A DNA stretch of 64,000 bases from Paenibacillus protaetiae (GCF_004135365.1 NZ_CP035492.1:744001-808000); one strand, 5' to 3'. Shown: positions 36,208-46,111, counted from the stretch's first letter. Translations and numbers: made by a program. The notes: generated by a model not told the origin, from the letters alone.

Positions 36208-36703
36208 TTCTGGAAGCGCTCCAAAACGAGTGGCGGTATACCCGGGGAGTTTCGACCCGATTACATACGGACACTTGGATATTATTCAGCGCGCAGCCAA
36301 AATGTTTGACCATTTAATTGTGGCGGTGCTGAACAATACGAGCAAAAAACCGCTTTTTTCACTGGATGAACGTAAAGCGCTGCTTGCTGAAGTGACCAAG
36401 GATATTCCTAACGTCAGCATTGACGGATTTCGCGACCTGCTGGTCCGTTATATGAAATCGCAGAATGCGAATATTATTATCCGCGGCATACGTTCGGTTA
36501 CCGATTTTGAATATGAACTGCAGCTTGCTTCGATGAACAAAAAGCTGGATGATAATATTGAAACCATGTTTATGATGACGAACCCGAAATACTCTTATTT
36601 AAGCTCCAGCATTGTCAAAGAAATTGCGACTTTTAACGGCGAAGTGCACGAGCTGGTGCCGCCTATCGTAGAGGAGCAGCTGAAGCGCAAGCTAAATCCG
36701 TAG
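36182..36703 (+). CDS. coaD: Phosphopantetheine adenylyltransferase
   Basis: This enzyme joins ATP and 4'-phosphopantetheine to dephospho-CoA in coenzyme A synthesis. The class I nucleotidyltransferase motif [17 protein letters not shown] is intact, as are [12 protein letters not shown] and [13 protein letters not shown]. With ATG 36182 the protein has 173 residues. ATG 36200, with GGAGGAG 9 bases upstream, would give 167 and better matches family length, so either start is possible. Confidence 0.96.
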   Translation: MEEKKPMHDSGSAPKRVAVYPGSFDPITYGHLDIIQRAAKMFDHLIVAVLNNTSKKPLFSLDERKALLAEVTKDIPNVSIDGFRDLLVRYMKSQNANIIIRGIRSVTDFEYELQLASMNKKLDDNIETMFMMTNPKYSYLSSSIVKEIATFNGEVHELVPPIVEEQLKRKLNP

Positions 36704-36787
36704 CCGCCGTGAAGAAATCCGCTGTTTGTTTATCAGGGCGCGGCTTCGGCGGCGGACGGTACCGGAAACTTACAGCGGGTGGCTGAG

Positions 36788-36812
36788 AAGCGGGGATTAC
36801 ACCCGCTTTTTC
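36788..36812 (+). terminator. Hairpin terminator after coaD
   Basis: AAGCGGG / CCCGCTT with a short loop is followed by TTTCC. It overlaps the 3' end of the convergent ylbJ gene. Confidence 0.6.
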
Positions 36813-38065
36813 CATCTTGCCGGGAGCAGCAGCAGCCCGAACACCAAGCACGCACCGGCCAGCAGCAGCGCTCCGGTTACGGTATAGCCCCAGATGACAG
36901 GCATATCGGAAGCCGCCAGCGGCTGCGGAAGGAGAAGCGGCAGCTGTGAATGGTGTTGGCCGATCATGGCAGGCGAGGAGGCGCCGCTTGCGCCGGACGC
37001 CAGCCGGATCAGCGCAAGCGCAGGCTTCCAGAGCAGCAGCGTAATTACAAAAGCAAAAGCGGCGTGCAGCAGCTTCGACAACGCAAAGGGGAGCAGCCTC
37101 AATTCGGTGCCGCCTACAGCTTGTCCAGCCTGCAAAATGCCGGAGATGCCGCTCCAGCTTAACGCGGCGGCGGCGACAGCAAGCGGCATTGCTTCCGGAG
37201 CGCCATGCAGCGGTGTTACTGCTGCGGCGTAAGCGCCTAAATGGCTTTCCATTACTAATGGAAGCACATAGGCCAGCCATCCATCCGGCTGTCCGGCCAG
37301 CAGCGAGAGCAGCTTGATCACAACCGAAGCAAAAATCATAAGCCCGCCGATGACCAGCAGCTTTTGCACGCTGCTGGAGACGGATTCGCCAAGCAATTGC
37401 CCGAAGCTGCGGCCGTCTTCTTTGCGCCCTTCTTCCATTGCAGCGGCGGCTCTGCGCCATAAGGAGCCTTTTATTCCCGGGCGGTGAGCGGCCGTCTTTG
37501 CCATTTGGGCTGCATCAGCTGATTTAGTTGTTTCAGCCTCTTGGGCCGGTTCGGAGAGCCGTCTCCGCCGAAACGCAGCCTGCAGAGCAGCCGTCAACAG
37601 CCCTGAAAGCCAGACAGCGGCTGCAAGCAGCAAACCAAGCTCGGGACGATGCAGGAAACCCGCGCTGAATACAACCATCATAAAGACCGGATTGGGCATA
37701 TGGGCGAGAGCCAGCAGCCGGTTTCCTTGCGATGGGGTCAGCCGCCCAGCGCGGACCAGCCTGGCTGCCGTCTCTGCGCCGGCCGGAAAACCGGACATCC
37801 AGCCGGCGGCAAGCGCCAGCCCGGAATCGCCGGGCAGCTTTAGCAGCCTGGAAGTTACCGGCTGCAGCATAACGCCAAGCGCGCGCGATAACCCGTAAGC
37901 GGATATGATTTCAAGCACAACAAGAAAAGGAAGCAAGCCGGGAAATACGATATTCCACCAGATGGTTAAGCCTTGCAAAGAGGCTTTGAAAGCAGCGTCA
38001 GGCTGAACGATAACTGCAAATACAAGCAGGATGGATGCCATGGCAATCAAGATGGTACGCATCAT
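36797..38065 (-). CDS. ylbJ: Sporulation integral membrane protein YlbJ
   Basis: This 422-residue multi-pass membrane protein of the nucleoside-recognition (Gate) family starts MMRTILIAMASILLVFAVIV. It includes WWNIVFPGLLPFLVVLEIISAYG, the pattern LAAGWMSGFPAGAETAARLV and NPVFMMVVFSAG. A long cytoplasmic, Glu/Lys-rich loop at about residues 180-225 divides two membrane halves. YlbJ is needed for normal spore coat and cortex formation in Bacillus. It is on the minus strand between coaD and sepM, as in B. subtilis. Confidence 0.93.
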   Translation of the reverse strand: MMRTILIAMASILLVFAVIVQPDAAFKASLQGLTIWWNIVFPGLLPFLVVLEIISAYGLSRALGVMLQPVTSRLLKLPGDSGLALAAGWMSGFPAGAETAARLVRAGRLTPSQGNRLLALAHMPNPVFMMVVFSAGFLHRPELGLLLAAAVWLSGLLTAALQAAFRRRRLSEPAQEAETTKSADAAQMAKTAAHRPGIKGSLWRRAAAAMEEGRKEDGRSFGQLLGESVSSSVQKLLVIGGLMIFASVVIKLLSLLAGQPDGWLAYVLPLVMESHLGAYAAAVTPLHGAPEAMPLAVAAAALSWSGISGILQAGQAVGGTELRLLPFALSKLLHAAFAFVITLLLWKPALALIRLASGASGASSPAMIGQHHSQLPLLLPQPLAASDMPVIWGYTVTGALLLAGACLVFGLLLLPARWKKRV

Positions 38066-38233
38066 AGCCGTTTCGTTCCTTTCATAGCTTTATCGTTACA
38101 GGGACTTTTGCGGGACGAGTCCGAAACGGTACATTATACGCTTTGGACGGGCAGCTTAGACCAAGCCGGCATCGATCCGGCGGCATCCTTGTAGTTAATG
38201 CAAAACCGTGTCCAAGAGAGGAGTGATGCGGCA

Positions 38234-39264
38234 ATGGGCAGAAGAGACAAGCTGCGGGCTGCTGCGGCTGCAGTGGCAACGGCTGTTCTGATGTGGCTGC
38301 TGCTCTATGCACAGACGCCTTATGTCGTTTACGAGCCGGGCGTTGCCATTCCGCTCGATGGCATGGTACAGGCCGGCGCTGCTGCAGGGGAGCCGTCTGC
38401 TGGCCGTTTTATGATGACAACGGTTACGGTCAGTCCGGCGAATTATTGGCATGCGATAGAAACCGTGTGGAACTCCAATATGGATTTGTATGAGAAAAAA
38501 ACAGTGATGGGCAGCGATTCCGAAGAGGAGTATATGAGCCGGATGGCGGTTATTATGCGAGGCTCCGAGGACGATGCGATTGAAGCGGCGTATCGTTACG
38601 CCGGCATCGAATATGCGGTTGTTCCGCAGCAGGTTGCGGTCGCTGCCCCGTTACCGGGCTCTTCGCTGCAGGAAGGGATGTGCTTGTCCGTTTCAAAGGC
38701 AGCGCAGCCATAGCCGGGCTTGACGATCTGGAAGGCGCACTCAGCCGCTACAAGCCTGGCCAGCAGGTTGAGCTTCTCGTTAACCGCAGCGGCACGGAAA
38801 CGGAAGTTCCGGTAAAGCTGGGGGAATATGGTTCGCCCGTATCGGCCGAAGGCGCGGCGCAGGCGCTGCAAGCCGCTCGGCTAGCCGAATTGCGGCAACT
38901 GGTGCCGACGAATCCCGTTAATAAGGTCGCTGTAAATGCCGGCGAAGTAGGAGGCCCGTCTGCAGGGCTTATGTTTGCGCTGGAAACGATCGATTTGTTG
39001 ACGCCGGGAGATTTGACGAAAGGGCTGCAAATCGCCGGTACCGGCACGATTAATGCAAGCGGCGAAGTAGGAGCAATCGGAGGCATATCCCATAAAGTGG
39101 TGGCCGCAGAGCGCAAGGGAGCGGAATTGTTTCTCGCTCCCGAAGCGAATGCGAAGGAGGCGGCGGCTAAAGCCAAGTCGATGGGCAGCAGCATGAAAGT
39201 GGTCCGTGTCCGGACGCTGGATGAAGCGGTGCAAGCGATTCAAACGTTTCGGGCATCTTATTGA
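38234..39264 (+). CDS. sepM: PDZ-Lon type membrane protease SepM/YlbL, frameshifted in this sequence
   Basis: The N-terminal part (frame from 38234) has a membrane anchor (MGRRDKLRAAAAAVATAVLM...) and a PDZ start up to GSSLQEG. The C-terminal part continues in another frame with DVLVRFKGSAAIAGL, the rest of the PDZ domain and a Lon-like protease domain. The catalytic Ser is in GEVGGPSAGLMFALE and the Lys in GISHKVVAAE. One G is missing from the GGG at 38675-38677: an added G restores QEGDVLVRFKG. The intact protein would have about 343 residues. Since both halves are otherwise perfect, a sequencing error or a very recent mutation is likely. Confidence 0.88.
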
Positions 39265-40526
39265 TGGCGGGCGGATTTATGTTGCACGATCACCGGTTTC
39301 TCTTTGAAATCGCGGTACAATTCGCCGGATTTGACAGGGCCAGGCAAGCCAAGCCGATAGGCGATGGTAGCCTGCGTATCCAGCTCCAAATAGCGGTACC
39401 GGCCGGGAGGCCTTGCCGCACTTAGCAGGACCGGAAGCCGGGCAGTGCTCCGCATTTGCCGAAGAAGGGTTTGGCCCTTGTCCGTAAACCCTAAAACGCG
39501 GATATATTCTACGCCGGAGCGCAGCTTGTCCGCCGTCATATCCGCTTTGGCATGCCCCAGCAGGACGGACAGCAGCGCGCGCTGCAGCTTTGTGCGCGTA
39601 TACCGTTTCGTTTTTAGCGCATCAATCAGCTGCTCGAAACTGGCGGTTTCCAGCTTCGGAAGCGTTTGAACGATCCGGTTCTCCAGCCCTTCCGCTATTT
39701 CGCGGAAGTCTGCCAGCTGCTCTGCCGTCCGCATCCCGATCGCATAGAGCAGCTGAGGGAACAGATTGTCCCAGCTGACAGGCGCTCTGCCGGCTTCATA
39801 TTCCCGTTCCAGCACTTGATACGTGCTGATTGGTACATACGCCTTTGCTTCTGCGGGACGGCCTGTTTCCAGCAGCATCCGGCGGATCGCCGTCGCGCTG
39901 GCAATATGGCTGTCCGAAGCGGTTGTTTCGTTGTAGCCGGACTTTTCGCGGCGGATGGTAAGGGGTGTCATGGAGCCGTTTATGCGCTCCAGCGCAATCA
40001 GATAATGCAGGCCTAACGTATGGTTTGGCTGCGCAAACGGGAATTGTGACGCTTCCGGATAGCCGCTCTCCGTTAAATACTGCGCGAGCGCCGCGCTGTG
40101 TGCAGCCGGATAGTTCACGCCGGCCTGCAAACGCTCACGGAGCAGCTGCCGAAACCCGGCCGGCTCGGAAGCTATCGCTCGTGCGGCTTCGCGGAGCAGG
40201 CCGATCTCGCCGCTCTCCGTCCCGAAGCAGAAGGCGTCTACGACGCCGGTCGCTTCCAGAAGGGATACGGCTCCGTAAGCGAACCAGTCGGCAGCTTGAG
40301 TGGCGTAAGCGGCAGGCAGCTCGATGACGAGGTCGCACCCGCCGCGCAGCGCCGCTTCAGTGCGGGCCCATTTGTCCAGCAAGGCAGGTTCGCCGCGCTG
40401 CAAAAAATGGCCGCTCATGACGGCTACGACGGCATCGGCTTCTGTCAGCCGCACCGATTGCTCCAGGTGGTAAAGATGCCCGTTATGGAATGGATTATAT
40501 TCAACGATCAGACCGACCGCGCGCAT
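39258..40526 (-). CDS. tmcAL: tRNA(Met) cytidine acetate ligase TmcAL (YlbM)
   Basis: This 422-residue enzyme forms N4-acetylcytidine at the wobble base of elongator tRNA-Met using acetate and ATP. The N-terminus MRAVGLIVEYNPFHNGHLYH is the nucleotidyltransferase HxGH motif. VMSGHFLQRGEPALLDKW, AYATQAADWFAYGAV and SGYNETTASDSHIASATAIR follow as in YlbM. It lies on the minus strand between sepM and yceD, the B. subtilis arrangement, and its 3' end overlaps that of sepM by 7 bp. Confidence 0.95.
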   Translation of the reverse strand: MRAVGLIVEYNPFHNGHLYHLEQSVRLTEADAVVAVMSGHFLQRGEPALLDKWARTEAALRGGCDLVIELPAAYATQAADWFAYGAVSLLEATGVVDAFCFGTESGEIGLLREAARAIASEPAGFRQLLRERLQAGVNYPAAHSAALAQYLTESGYPEASQFPFAQPNHTLGLHYLIALERINGSMTPLTIRREKSGYNETTASDSHIASATAIRRMLLETGRPAEAKAYVPISTYQVLEREYEAGRAPVSWDNLFPQLLYAIGMRTAEQLADFREIAEGLENRIVQTLPKLETASFEQLIDALKTKRYTRTKLQRALLSVLLGHAKADMTADKLRSGVEYIRVLGFTDKGQTLLRQMRSTARLPVLLSAARPPGRYRYLELDTQATIAYRLGLPGPVKSGELYRDFKEKPVIVQHKSARHQ

Positions 40527-40634
40527 GTTATCGCTCCTGTTCCGATGGAATTGTGAACAAATTCCATCTTAACATAAGCGCGTCCGTTTTATTGCATTCT
40601 GATACGGCGATAGGCGAAAAACCGTGTGAAAATG

Positions 40635-40664
40635 TTGACAAAACATCTCGCGGATAGATATAAT
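40635..40664 (+). promoter_or_regulatory. SigA promoter of yceD-rpmF
   Basis: Perfect TTGACA (40635-40640) and TATAAT (40659-40664) boxes with an 18-bp spacer lie 30 bases before the yceD start. This also shows that the upstream in-frame codon at 40670 cannot be the start. Confidence 0.9.
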
Positions 40665-40693
40665 AATTTTTGTTTGTTTGGGGTGATGATCTA

Positions 40694-41212
40694 ATGATGA
40701 TTCATGTTCAAGAAACACTGTCTAAAGGTTCGACAACAACCTTTGATGAACAGATCGATGTAACCGAATTGTTTAAAGAGCGCAGAGATGTAATCAGCTC
40801 AGGACCACTTCATGTTTTATTGCGCGTGACTGGCGGCGAAGGTATTATTACGGTCGAAGGCGAATTGAAGATCGATTTGGTTATGGCTTGCTCCCGCTGC
40901 TTAAACGATGCTCCGGAACATATCGTTATCCCCATCTTTGAAACGTTAAAGCCTGCTTCCGGCAAAGCGGAAGCCGAAACAGACGAAGAGGAAGATGACG
41001 ACGTTATTATCGTGGAAGAGGACAAGATTGACCTGAAGCCTCTTGTGGAAGAAGTGCTTTTGCTCTATCTGCCCCGCATTCCGTTATGCGATAATGATTG
41101 TAAAGGTCTATGCCCAAACTGCGGGCAAAACTTAAATGAACGTCAATGCGGCTGCAGCACGGACAAGATTGATCCGCGTTTTGCAGCGCTCAAAGATCTG
41201 TTTAAGGAATAG
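40694..41212 (+). CDS. DUF177/YceD family protein (YlbN)
   Basis: This roughly 172-residue protein starts MMIHVQETLSKGSTTTFDEQ and has an acidic central region (about residues 95-120). Its C-terminal Cys-rich end, ELLLYLPRIPLCDNDCKGLC-type then PNCGQNLNERQCGC, probably binds zinc. YceD proteins are linked to rRNA or ribosome biogenesis and are almost always upstream of rpmF, as here, 37 bases away. GGGGTGAT precedes the tandem ATGs at 40694 and 40697. Confidence 0.92.
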   Translation: MMIHVQETLSKGSTTTFDEQIDVTELFKERRDVISSGPLHVLLRVTGGEGIITVEGELKIDLVMACSRCLNDAPEHIVIPIFETLKPASGKAEAETDEEEDDDVIIVEEDKIDLKPLVEEVLLLYLPRIPLCDNDCKGLCPNCGQNLNERQCGCSTDKIDPRFAALKDLFKE

Positions 41213-41249
41213 TTAACGACCATTTGAATCTGTGAAGGAGGTGGGAAAC

Positions 41250-41423
41250 ATGGCAGTACCTCAAAGAAGAACGTCCAAAACTCGCCGCGACAAACGTCGT
41301 ACGCATTTCAAGCTGGCAATTCCGGGCATGGTTAAATGCGAACAATGCGGAGAGCTGAAACTGGCTCACCACGTATGCAAAGTGTGCGGTTACTACAAAA
41401 CGAAAGAGATTATTTCCCAATAA
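41250..41423 (+). CDS. rpmF: 50S ribosomal protein L32
   Basis: This 57-residue ribosomal protein starts [20 protein letters not shown] and has two CxxC pairs (CEQC and CKVC) for zinc, so it is the zinc-containing form. GAAGGAGGTG lies upstream of the ATG at 41250; the upstream in-frame ATG at 41232 precedes that site. A strong terminator follows. Confidence 0.97.
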   Translation: MAVPQRRTSKTRRDKRRTHFKLAIPGMVKCEQCGELKLAHHVCKVCGYYKTKEIISQ

Positions 41424-41440
41424 TCTCTCCGTTTCCCACG

Positions 41441-41479
41441 AAATAGCACTTCATCCGCGCGGGTGAAGTGCTATTTTTT
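41441..41479 (+). terminator. Intrinsic terminator after rpmF
   Basis: A long stem AAATAGCACTTCA / TGAAGTGCTATTT with an inner CCGCGCGGG loop is followed by a T-rich tract. Confidence 0.9.
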
Positions 41480-41556
41480 ATAATGATTTGGGTTGCTTCG
41501 GGAAGCCTATAACAAGGCGCCATTGTCCGCAGGACGAGGGGCATCCGGGCGTTTCA

Positions 41557-41608
41557 TTGCGCGCGGCTGCTTTTTTTTATATACTTAGTTAGTACCTGGT
41601 GATAATAG
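41557..41608 (+). promoter_or_regulatory. fapR promoter with overlapping FapR operator
   Basis: TTGCGC (41557-41562) and TATACT (41580-41585) are separated by 17 bp. The segment TTAGTACCTGGTGATAATAG (41589-41608) matches the TTAGTACCTGGT half of known FapR sites and covers the expected transcription start. FapR would repress its own operon, with relief by malonyl-CoA. The operator is inferred from memory of the consensus. Confidence 0.6.
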
Positions 41609-41711
41609 CTGATTGTACTTATTGCGGAATTGTAAAAGGCGAACTTCGGAACATTGGAATAGAAACCGTCATTTTGATTATGGGCAGAAGGTGGTGTGGA
41701 GTATCGAACGA

Positions 41712-42301
41712 ATGCCGAAAAGGCAGCGTCATCAGCAGCTCACACGGCTGATTGAAGAAAATCCGTTTATGACGGATCGGGAGCTAACCCGTCAGCTTAA
41801 AGTGAGCATTCAGACGATTCGTTTGGACCGGCTGGAGCTTGGGATACCGGAACTGCGCGAGAGGATGAAACTGATGGCGGAGCGATCGTATGATACGGTC
41901 AAATCGCTGCCGCTCCATGAAGTAATAGGTGACATTGTTGATTTGCAGCTCGATAAAAGCGGCATTTCCATATTTGAAATAAAAGAAGAACATGTTTTCT
42001 CCAGAACAGGCATCGCCCGCGGGCATCATCTGTTTGCGCAAGCCAACTCGCTGGCTGTTGCGGTCATCAACGACGAAATCGCCTTGACGGCGGCGGCAGA
42101 CATCCGGTTTATCCGGCAAGTTAAACTTGGAGAGAAATGTATTGCGAAAGCGTATGTAAGATCCGCAGGGGCAGCAAAGCGAAAGTGGAGCTGTTCACTT
42201 ATGTTGGCGATGAGATGGTATTCCAGGGCAGCTTTATTATTTACCGATCCGCAAGCGGAGCGGAAAGCGAAGGGGGAGATGACCATGCGGATCGCCATTG
42301 A
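41712..42301 (+). CDS. fapR: Fatty acid and phospholipid synthesis regulator FapR, frameshifted in this sequence
   Basis: FapR is a malonyl-CoA-responsive repressor of lipid genes. The DNA-binding domain ([20 protein letters not shown], then [16 protein letters not shown]) and the hot-dog effector domain ([40 protein letters not shown]) read well to about 42167. After the GGGG at 42168-42171 the frame is wrong. Moving by one base gives [20 protein letters not shown], then IIYRSAS and a stop at 42299-42301, as expected for FapR. The unshifted frame runs into plsX and makes an apparent fusion. The start is ATG 41712 with GGAG upstream; GTG 41694 is possible. Confidence 0.88.
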
Positions 42302-43274
42302 TGCGATGGGAGGCGACCATGCGCCGGATTTGATCGTAAAAGGCGCATTGGATGCGGCTATCGAATGGCCGGATACCGAGTTGCTGCTAGTGGGCGACCA
42401 AGCTCGAATTGAACCTCATCTTTCGGGTAACAAACTTCCGAACATTATGATTTGCCATGCGGATGAAGTCATCGGATCGGATGATGAGCCGGTTAGAGCG
42501 GTACGCCGCAAAAAAAATTCGTCTATGGTAATTGCCGGACAGCTCGTCAGAGAAAAACAAGCCGATGCCATGCTGTCGGCAGGCAATACGGGCGCGCTTA
42601 TGACAACCGGACTGCTCGTTGTCGGCCGGCTGGAGGGCATTGAGAGGCCTGCGCTCGCTCCAGTGCTTCCTACGCTTGATGACGTTGGTGTGCTGGCGCT
42701 TGATCTTGGCGCCAATATGGACGCCAAACCGGAGCATCTGCTCCAGTACGCCATTATGGGCAGCTTGTACCGGAACAAAGTTCACGGGATCGGCAAACCG
42801 CGCGTAGGCTTGCTGAACGTCGGCACGGAAGAGGGCAAAGGCAATGAGCTGACCAAAGCTGCCTACAGCCTGCTTGAACAAGCGCCGATTCATTTTGTCG
42901 GCAATGTGGAAGCGCGGGATGTGCTGACGCGTAACTGCGACGTGCTCATTTGCGACGGGTTTGCAGGCAACATTTTGCTCAAGGCGATGGAAGGCACGGC
43001 CAGCTCCGTATTTTCGGTGCTGAAGGATTCTTTCCAAAAATCGTGGCTGACCAAAATTGCCGCCGCGATTATGCTGCCGCAGCTTCGCCAATTGCGGTCC
43101 AAAATGGATTACAAAGAGCATGGCGGAGCGCCGCTGCTTGGACTGAACGGCCTTGTCATGAAATGCCACGGCTCTTCGGATGCTTTTGCTGTTAAAAATG
43201 CGATCAGGCAAGCGCGGATTGCTTTGCAGGGGAAATTGACGGAGTCGATTGCAGCAGAAATAAATAGGAAATGA
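42285..43274 (+). CDS. plsX: Phosphate acyltransferase PlsX
   Basis: PlsX converts acyl-ACP and phosphate into acyl-phosphate, the first step toward phosphatidic acid. The 329-residue protein starts [20 protein letters not shown] and has [40 protein letters not shown] and [28 protein letters not shown] lies upstream of the ATG at 42285 (an ATG at 42279 is in frame). It overlaps the corrected 3' end of fapR by 17 bp and runs into fabH. Confidence 0.96.
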   Translation: MRIAIDAMGGDHAPDLIVKGALDAAIEWPDTELLLVGDQARIEPHLSGNKLPNIMICHADEVIGSDDEPVRAVRRKKNSSMVIAGQLVREKQADAMLSAGNTGALMTTGLLVVGRLEGIERPALAPVLPTLDDVGVLALDLGANMDAKPEHLLQYAIMGSLYRNKVHGIGKPRVGLLNVGTEEGKGNELTKAAYSLLEQAPIHFVGNVEARDVLTRNCDVLICDGFAGNILLKAMEGTASSVFSVLKDSFQKSWLTKIAAAIMLPQLRQLRSKMDYKEHGGAPLLGLNGLVMKCHGSSDAFAVKNAIRQARIALQGKLTESIAAEINRK

Positions 43275-44270
43275 GTGGTCGCAGTGAATTTATATCCTGT
43301 TGGCATTATTGGGACCGGTAAATATGTCCCGGAACAAATTTTATCCAATCATGATCTGGAACAAATGGTAGAAACCAACGACGAATGGATTGTGACCCGC
43401 ACAGGCATTCGCGAAAGAAGGATTGCTTCGAAGGAACAGGCAACCTCGGATCTGGCTTATGAAGCTTCTCTGAAAGCGCTCAAGGCTGCAGGACTTGCGC
43501 CCGAAGATATTGAACTCATTATCGTCGCCACGATTACGCCGGATACGTTTTTCCCTTCGACAGCATGCGTGCTGCAAGAGAAGCTTGGTGCGAAAAAAGC
43601 GGCTGCCTTTGATCTTTCGGCTGCATGCTCCGGATTTATTTACAGCCTCGCGACCGCTTCGAACATGATTGCAACGGGCATGTACCAGAATGCGCTTGTC
43701 ATCGGCGCCGACACCTTGTCGCGCATTACGGACTATACCGACCGCAATACGTGCATCCTGTTTGGTGACGGAGCAGGAGCGGCTGTGCTTGGACGCGTGC
43801 CGGAAGGCCGCGGCTTCCAATCGTTTGAACTTGGCGCTGACGGTAGCGGCGGACCGCTTCTTAACCTTGCAGGCGGCGGTTCGCGCCTGCCTTCTTCGGA
43901 GGAAACGGTTAATTCGAAAGCTCATTATATTTACATGGCGGGCAATGAAGTGTTTAAATTTGCAGTGCGCATTATGGGCAGCGCGGCGGAGCAGGCGCTG
44001 GCCAAAGCAGGCAAAACCAAAGAAGACATTGATTTGCTGGTGCCGCATCAAGCGAATATCCGCATTATCCAGTCCGCGTTAAACCGCCTGGAACTGCCGG
44101 ATGACAAAGCGATGATCAACGTGGACAAATACGGCAACATGTCGGCTGCGTCCATCCCAGTAGCCCTTGCGGAAGCGGTGGAGCAAAACAAAGTAAACGA
44201 AGGCGACTGCCTGGTGCTTGTCGGCTTTGGCGGCGGCCTGACCTGGGGCGCTTCAGTACTGATCTGGTAA
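43275..44270 (+). CDS. fabH: Beta-ketoacyl-ACP synthase III (FabH)
   Basis: FabH starts fatty-acid chains by condensing an acyl-CoA primer with malonyl-ACP. The 331-residue protein has GIIGTGKYVPEQILSNHDLE, the catalytic Cys in DLSAACSGFIYSLATA, the His in LLVPHQANIRII and the Asn in NVDKYGNMSAASIP. The start is GTG 43275, directly after the plsX stop, with AGGAAA upstream; GTG 43284 is an alternative. In B. subtilis fabH lies elsewhere, but here it is inside the plsX-fabD operon. Confidence 0.96.
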   Translation: MVAVNLYPVGIIGTGKYVPEQILSNHDLEQMVETNDEWIVTRTGIRERRIASKEQATSDLAYEASLKALKAAGLAPEDIELIIVATITPDTFFPSTACVLQEKLGAKKAAAFDLSAACSGFIYSLATASNMIATGMYQNALVIGADTLSRITDYTDRNTCILFGDGAGAAVLGRVPEGRGFQSFELGADGSGGPLLNLAGGGSRLPSSEETVNSKAHYIYMAGNEVFKFAVRIMGSAAEQALAKAGKTKEDIDLLVPHQANIRIIQSALNRLELPDDKAMINVDKYGNMSAASIPVALAEAVEQNKVNEGDCLVLVGFGGGLTWGASVLIW

Positions 44271-44285
44271 CGGAGGGAACAATTC

Positions 44286-45218
44286 GTGAGCAAAACAGCA
44301 TTCGTATTCCCGGGCCAAGGCGCGCAGGCGGTTGGCATGGGCAAAGATATTTATGAAGCGCATGAAGGCGCACGCGCCGTATTTGAGCAGGCGGATGCCG
44401 CGCTTGGCTTTGCGCTTAGCGATATGATTTTCAACGGGCCGGATGATGCGCTGAAGCAAACGGCCAATACGCAGCCGGCGCTTCTGACGGTCAGCGTTGC
44501 TTTGTTGAAGGCGCTGCAAGATAAAGGTTTAACTGCGGATTACGTCGCAGGCCACAGCTTGGGCGAATACAGCGCGCTTGTTGCAGCAGGAGCTTTGTCG
44601 TTTGAGGATGCGGTCAAAACCGTCCGCGCGCGCGGTCAGTTTATGGAAGCGGCTGTTCCGGGCGGCCAAGGCGCAATGGCTGCGACGCTTGGAGCGGAAC
44701 GCGAGGCGCTTGCGGCGCTTTGCGCATCGGTCTCATCCGAAGGCGAAGCTTATGCCGTTGAGCTTGCCAACATCAACTGCCCGGGGCAAATCGTTGTCTC
44801 CGGCGCGGCAGCGGGTGTTCAAGCGGTTGTAGAGCGCGGTAAAGAAGCGGGAGCGAAACGGGTGATTCCGCTGGAAGTGAGCGGGCCATTCCACTCTTCG
44901 CTGATGAAGCCGGCAGCTGATAAGCTGGCAGGCGTACTGGAGTCCGTAGCGATCTCCGACGCAGCTGTGCCTGTTGTTGCTAATGTAACGGCTCGTCCGG
45001 TATCGGCTGCGTCCGATATTAAAAAATTGCTTGTAGAGCAGGTTTATTCTCCCGTATTATGGGAAGACAGCGTGAAGTACCTGATTGAGCAAGGGGTTGA
45101 CACGTTTGTTGAGATCGGCTCGGGCACTGTGCTTGCCGGACTGATTAAAAAGATCGACAAATCGGTCAAAATCATTTCCGTCAACAGCCTTGAATCGTTG
45201 TCGAATGTAGAGGTATAA
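44286..45218 (+). CDS. fabD: Malonyl-CoA:ACP transacylase FabD
   Basis: FabD loads malonate onto acyl carrier protein. The 310-residue protein begins (GTG) SKTAFVFPGQGAQAVGMGK and has the nucleophile motif GHSLGEYSALVAAG, the Arg of VRARGQFME and the His of GPFHSSLM. GGAGGG lies 8 bases upstream. It is followed 50 bases later by fabG. Confidence 0.97.
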   Translation: MSKTAFVFPGQGAQAVGMGKDIYEAHEGARAVFEQADAALGFALSDMIFNGPDDALKQTANTQPALLTVSVALLKALQDKGLTADYVAGHSLGEYSALVAAGALSFEDAVKTVRARGQFMEAAVPGGQGAMAATLGAEREALAALCASVSSEGEAYAVELANINCPGQIVVSGAAAGVQAVVERGKEAGAKRVIPLEVSGPFHSSLMKPAADKLAGVLESVAISDAAVPVVANVTARPVSAASDIKKLLVEQVYSPVLWEDSVKYLIEQGVDTFVEIGSGTVLAGLIKKIDKSVKIISVNSLESLSNVEV

Positions 45219-45268
45219 AGAACGGCCTTTCAGGCATTCTTTAGCCTATCTTTGAAGGAGGAACTCCG

Positions 45269-46018
45269 ATGTTTGCTGATCTGACCGGCAAAAAAGCGCT
45301 TGTTACCGGCGCTTCGCGCGGCATTGGCCGTGCAATTGCGATTGGCCTCGCCGAAGCGGGCGCTGACGTTGCCATCAATTATTCGGGCAGCGAAGCGGCC
45401 GCAGCCGAAACGGCGCAGGCGGTTGAAGCGCTTGGACGCCGCGCCATTATCATTAAAGCCAATGTCGGCAAAGCCGACCAGTTTGAAGCGATGGTCAAAG
45501 AAGTGACCGAACAATTTGGCGCGATTGACATTCTGGTGAATAATGCCGGCATTACAAGAGATAATTTAATTATGCGCATGAAGGAAGAGGAATTTGACGA
45601 AGTCATCGAAACGAACCTGAAAGGCGTCTTCAACGGCATTAAAGCTGTGACGCGCCCGATGATGAAGCAGCGTTCCGGCCGCATTATCAATATCTCCTCT
45701 GTTGTCGGCACGATCGGCAATCCCGGCCAAGCCAACTATGTGGCGGCAAAAGCCGGCGTCATCGGCTTGACCAAATCAAGCGCGAAGGAATTATCGTCCC
45801 GCGGCATTACGGTCAATTGCATCGCACCCGGCTTTATCCAAACCGAAATGACGGACAAGCTGACGGATGAGATCAAAACCGCGATGTCTGCGCAAATTCC
45901 GCTTGCACGTTTTGGCGCGGCGGAAGACATTGCGAATGCGGTTCGCTTCCTGGCGTCCGATGCAGCTTCCTACATGACTGGACAAACCATTCATGTAGAC
46001 GGCGGAATGTATATGTAA
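45269..46018 (+). CDS. fabG: 3-oxoacyl-ACP reductase FabG
   Basis: FabG reduces beta-ketoacyl-ACP with NADPH. The 249-residue SDR has [34 protein letters not shown] and the catalytic YxxxK in [14 protein letters not shown]. It ends [22 protein letters not shown] precedes the ATG. Confidence 0.97.
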   Translation: MFADLTGKKALVTGASRGIGRAIAIGLAEAGADVAINYSGSEAAAAETAQAVEALGRRAIIIKANVGKADQFEAMVKEVTEQFGAIDILVNNAGITRDNLIMRMKEEEFDEVIETNLKGVFNGIKAVTRPMMKQRSGRIINISSVVGTIGNPGQANYVAAKAGVIGLTKSSAKELSSRGITVNCIAPGFIQTEMTDKLTDEIKTAMSAQIPLARFGAAEDIANAVRFLASDAASYMTGQTIHVDGGMYM

Positions 46019-46111
46019 CTTCATTTTTAAATGCATGATTCATGAATAAAACGGTTACGTATGGCATTTTGTCTTTAATTCTCGTATAATACCATGGAGG
46101 AGGTGAACCGG

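Noticed and set aside
41613-43274. A 553-codon FapR-PlsX fusion protein
   Set aside because: The region between the two domains is not FapR sequence in this frame but becomes so after a one-base shift, and plsX has its own ribosome site. It is explained by a frameshift.
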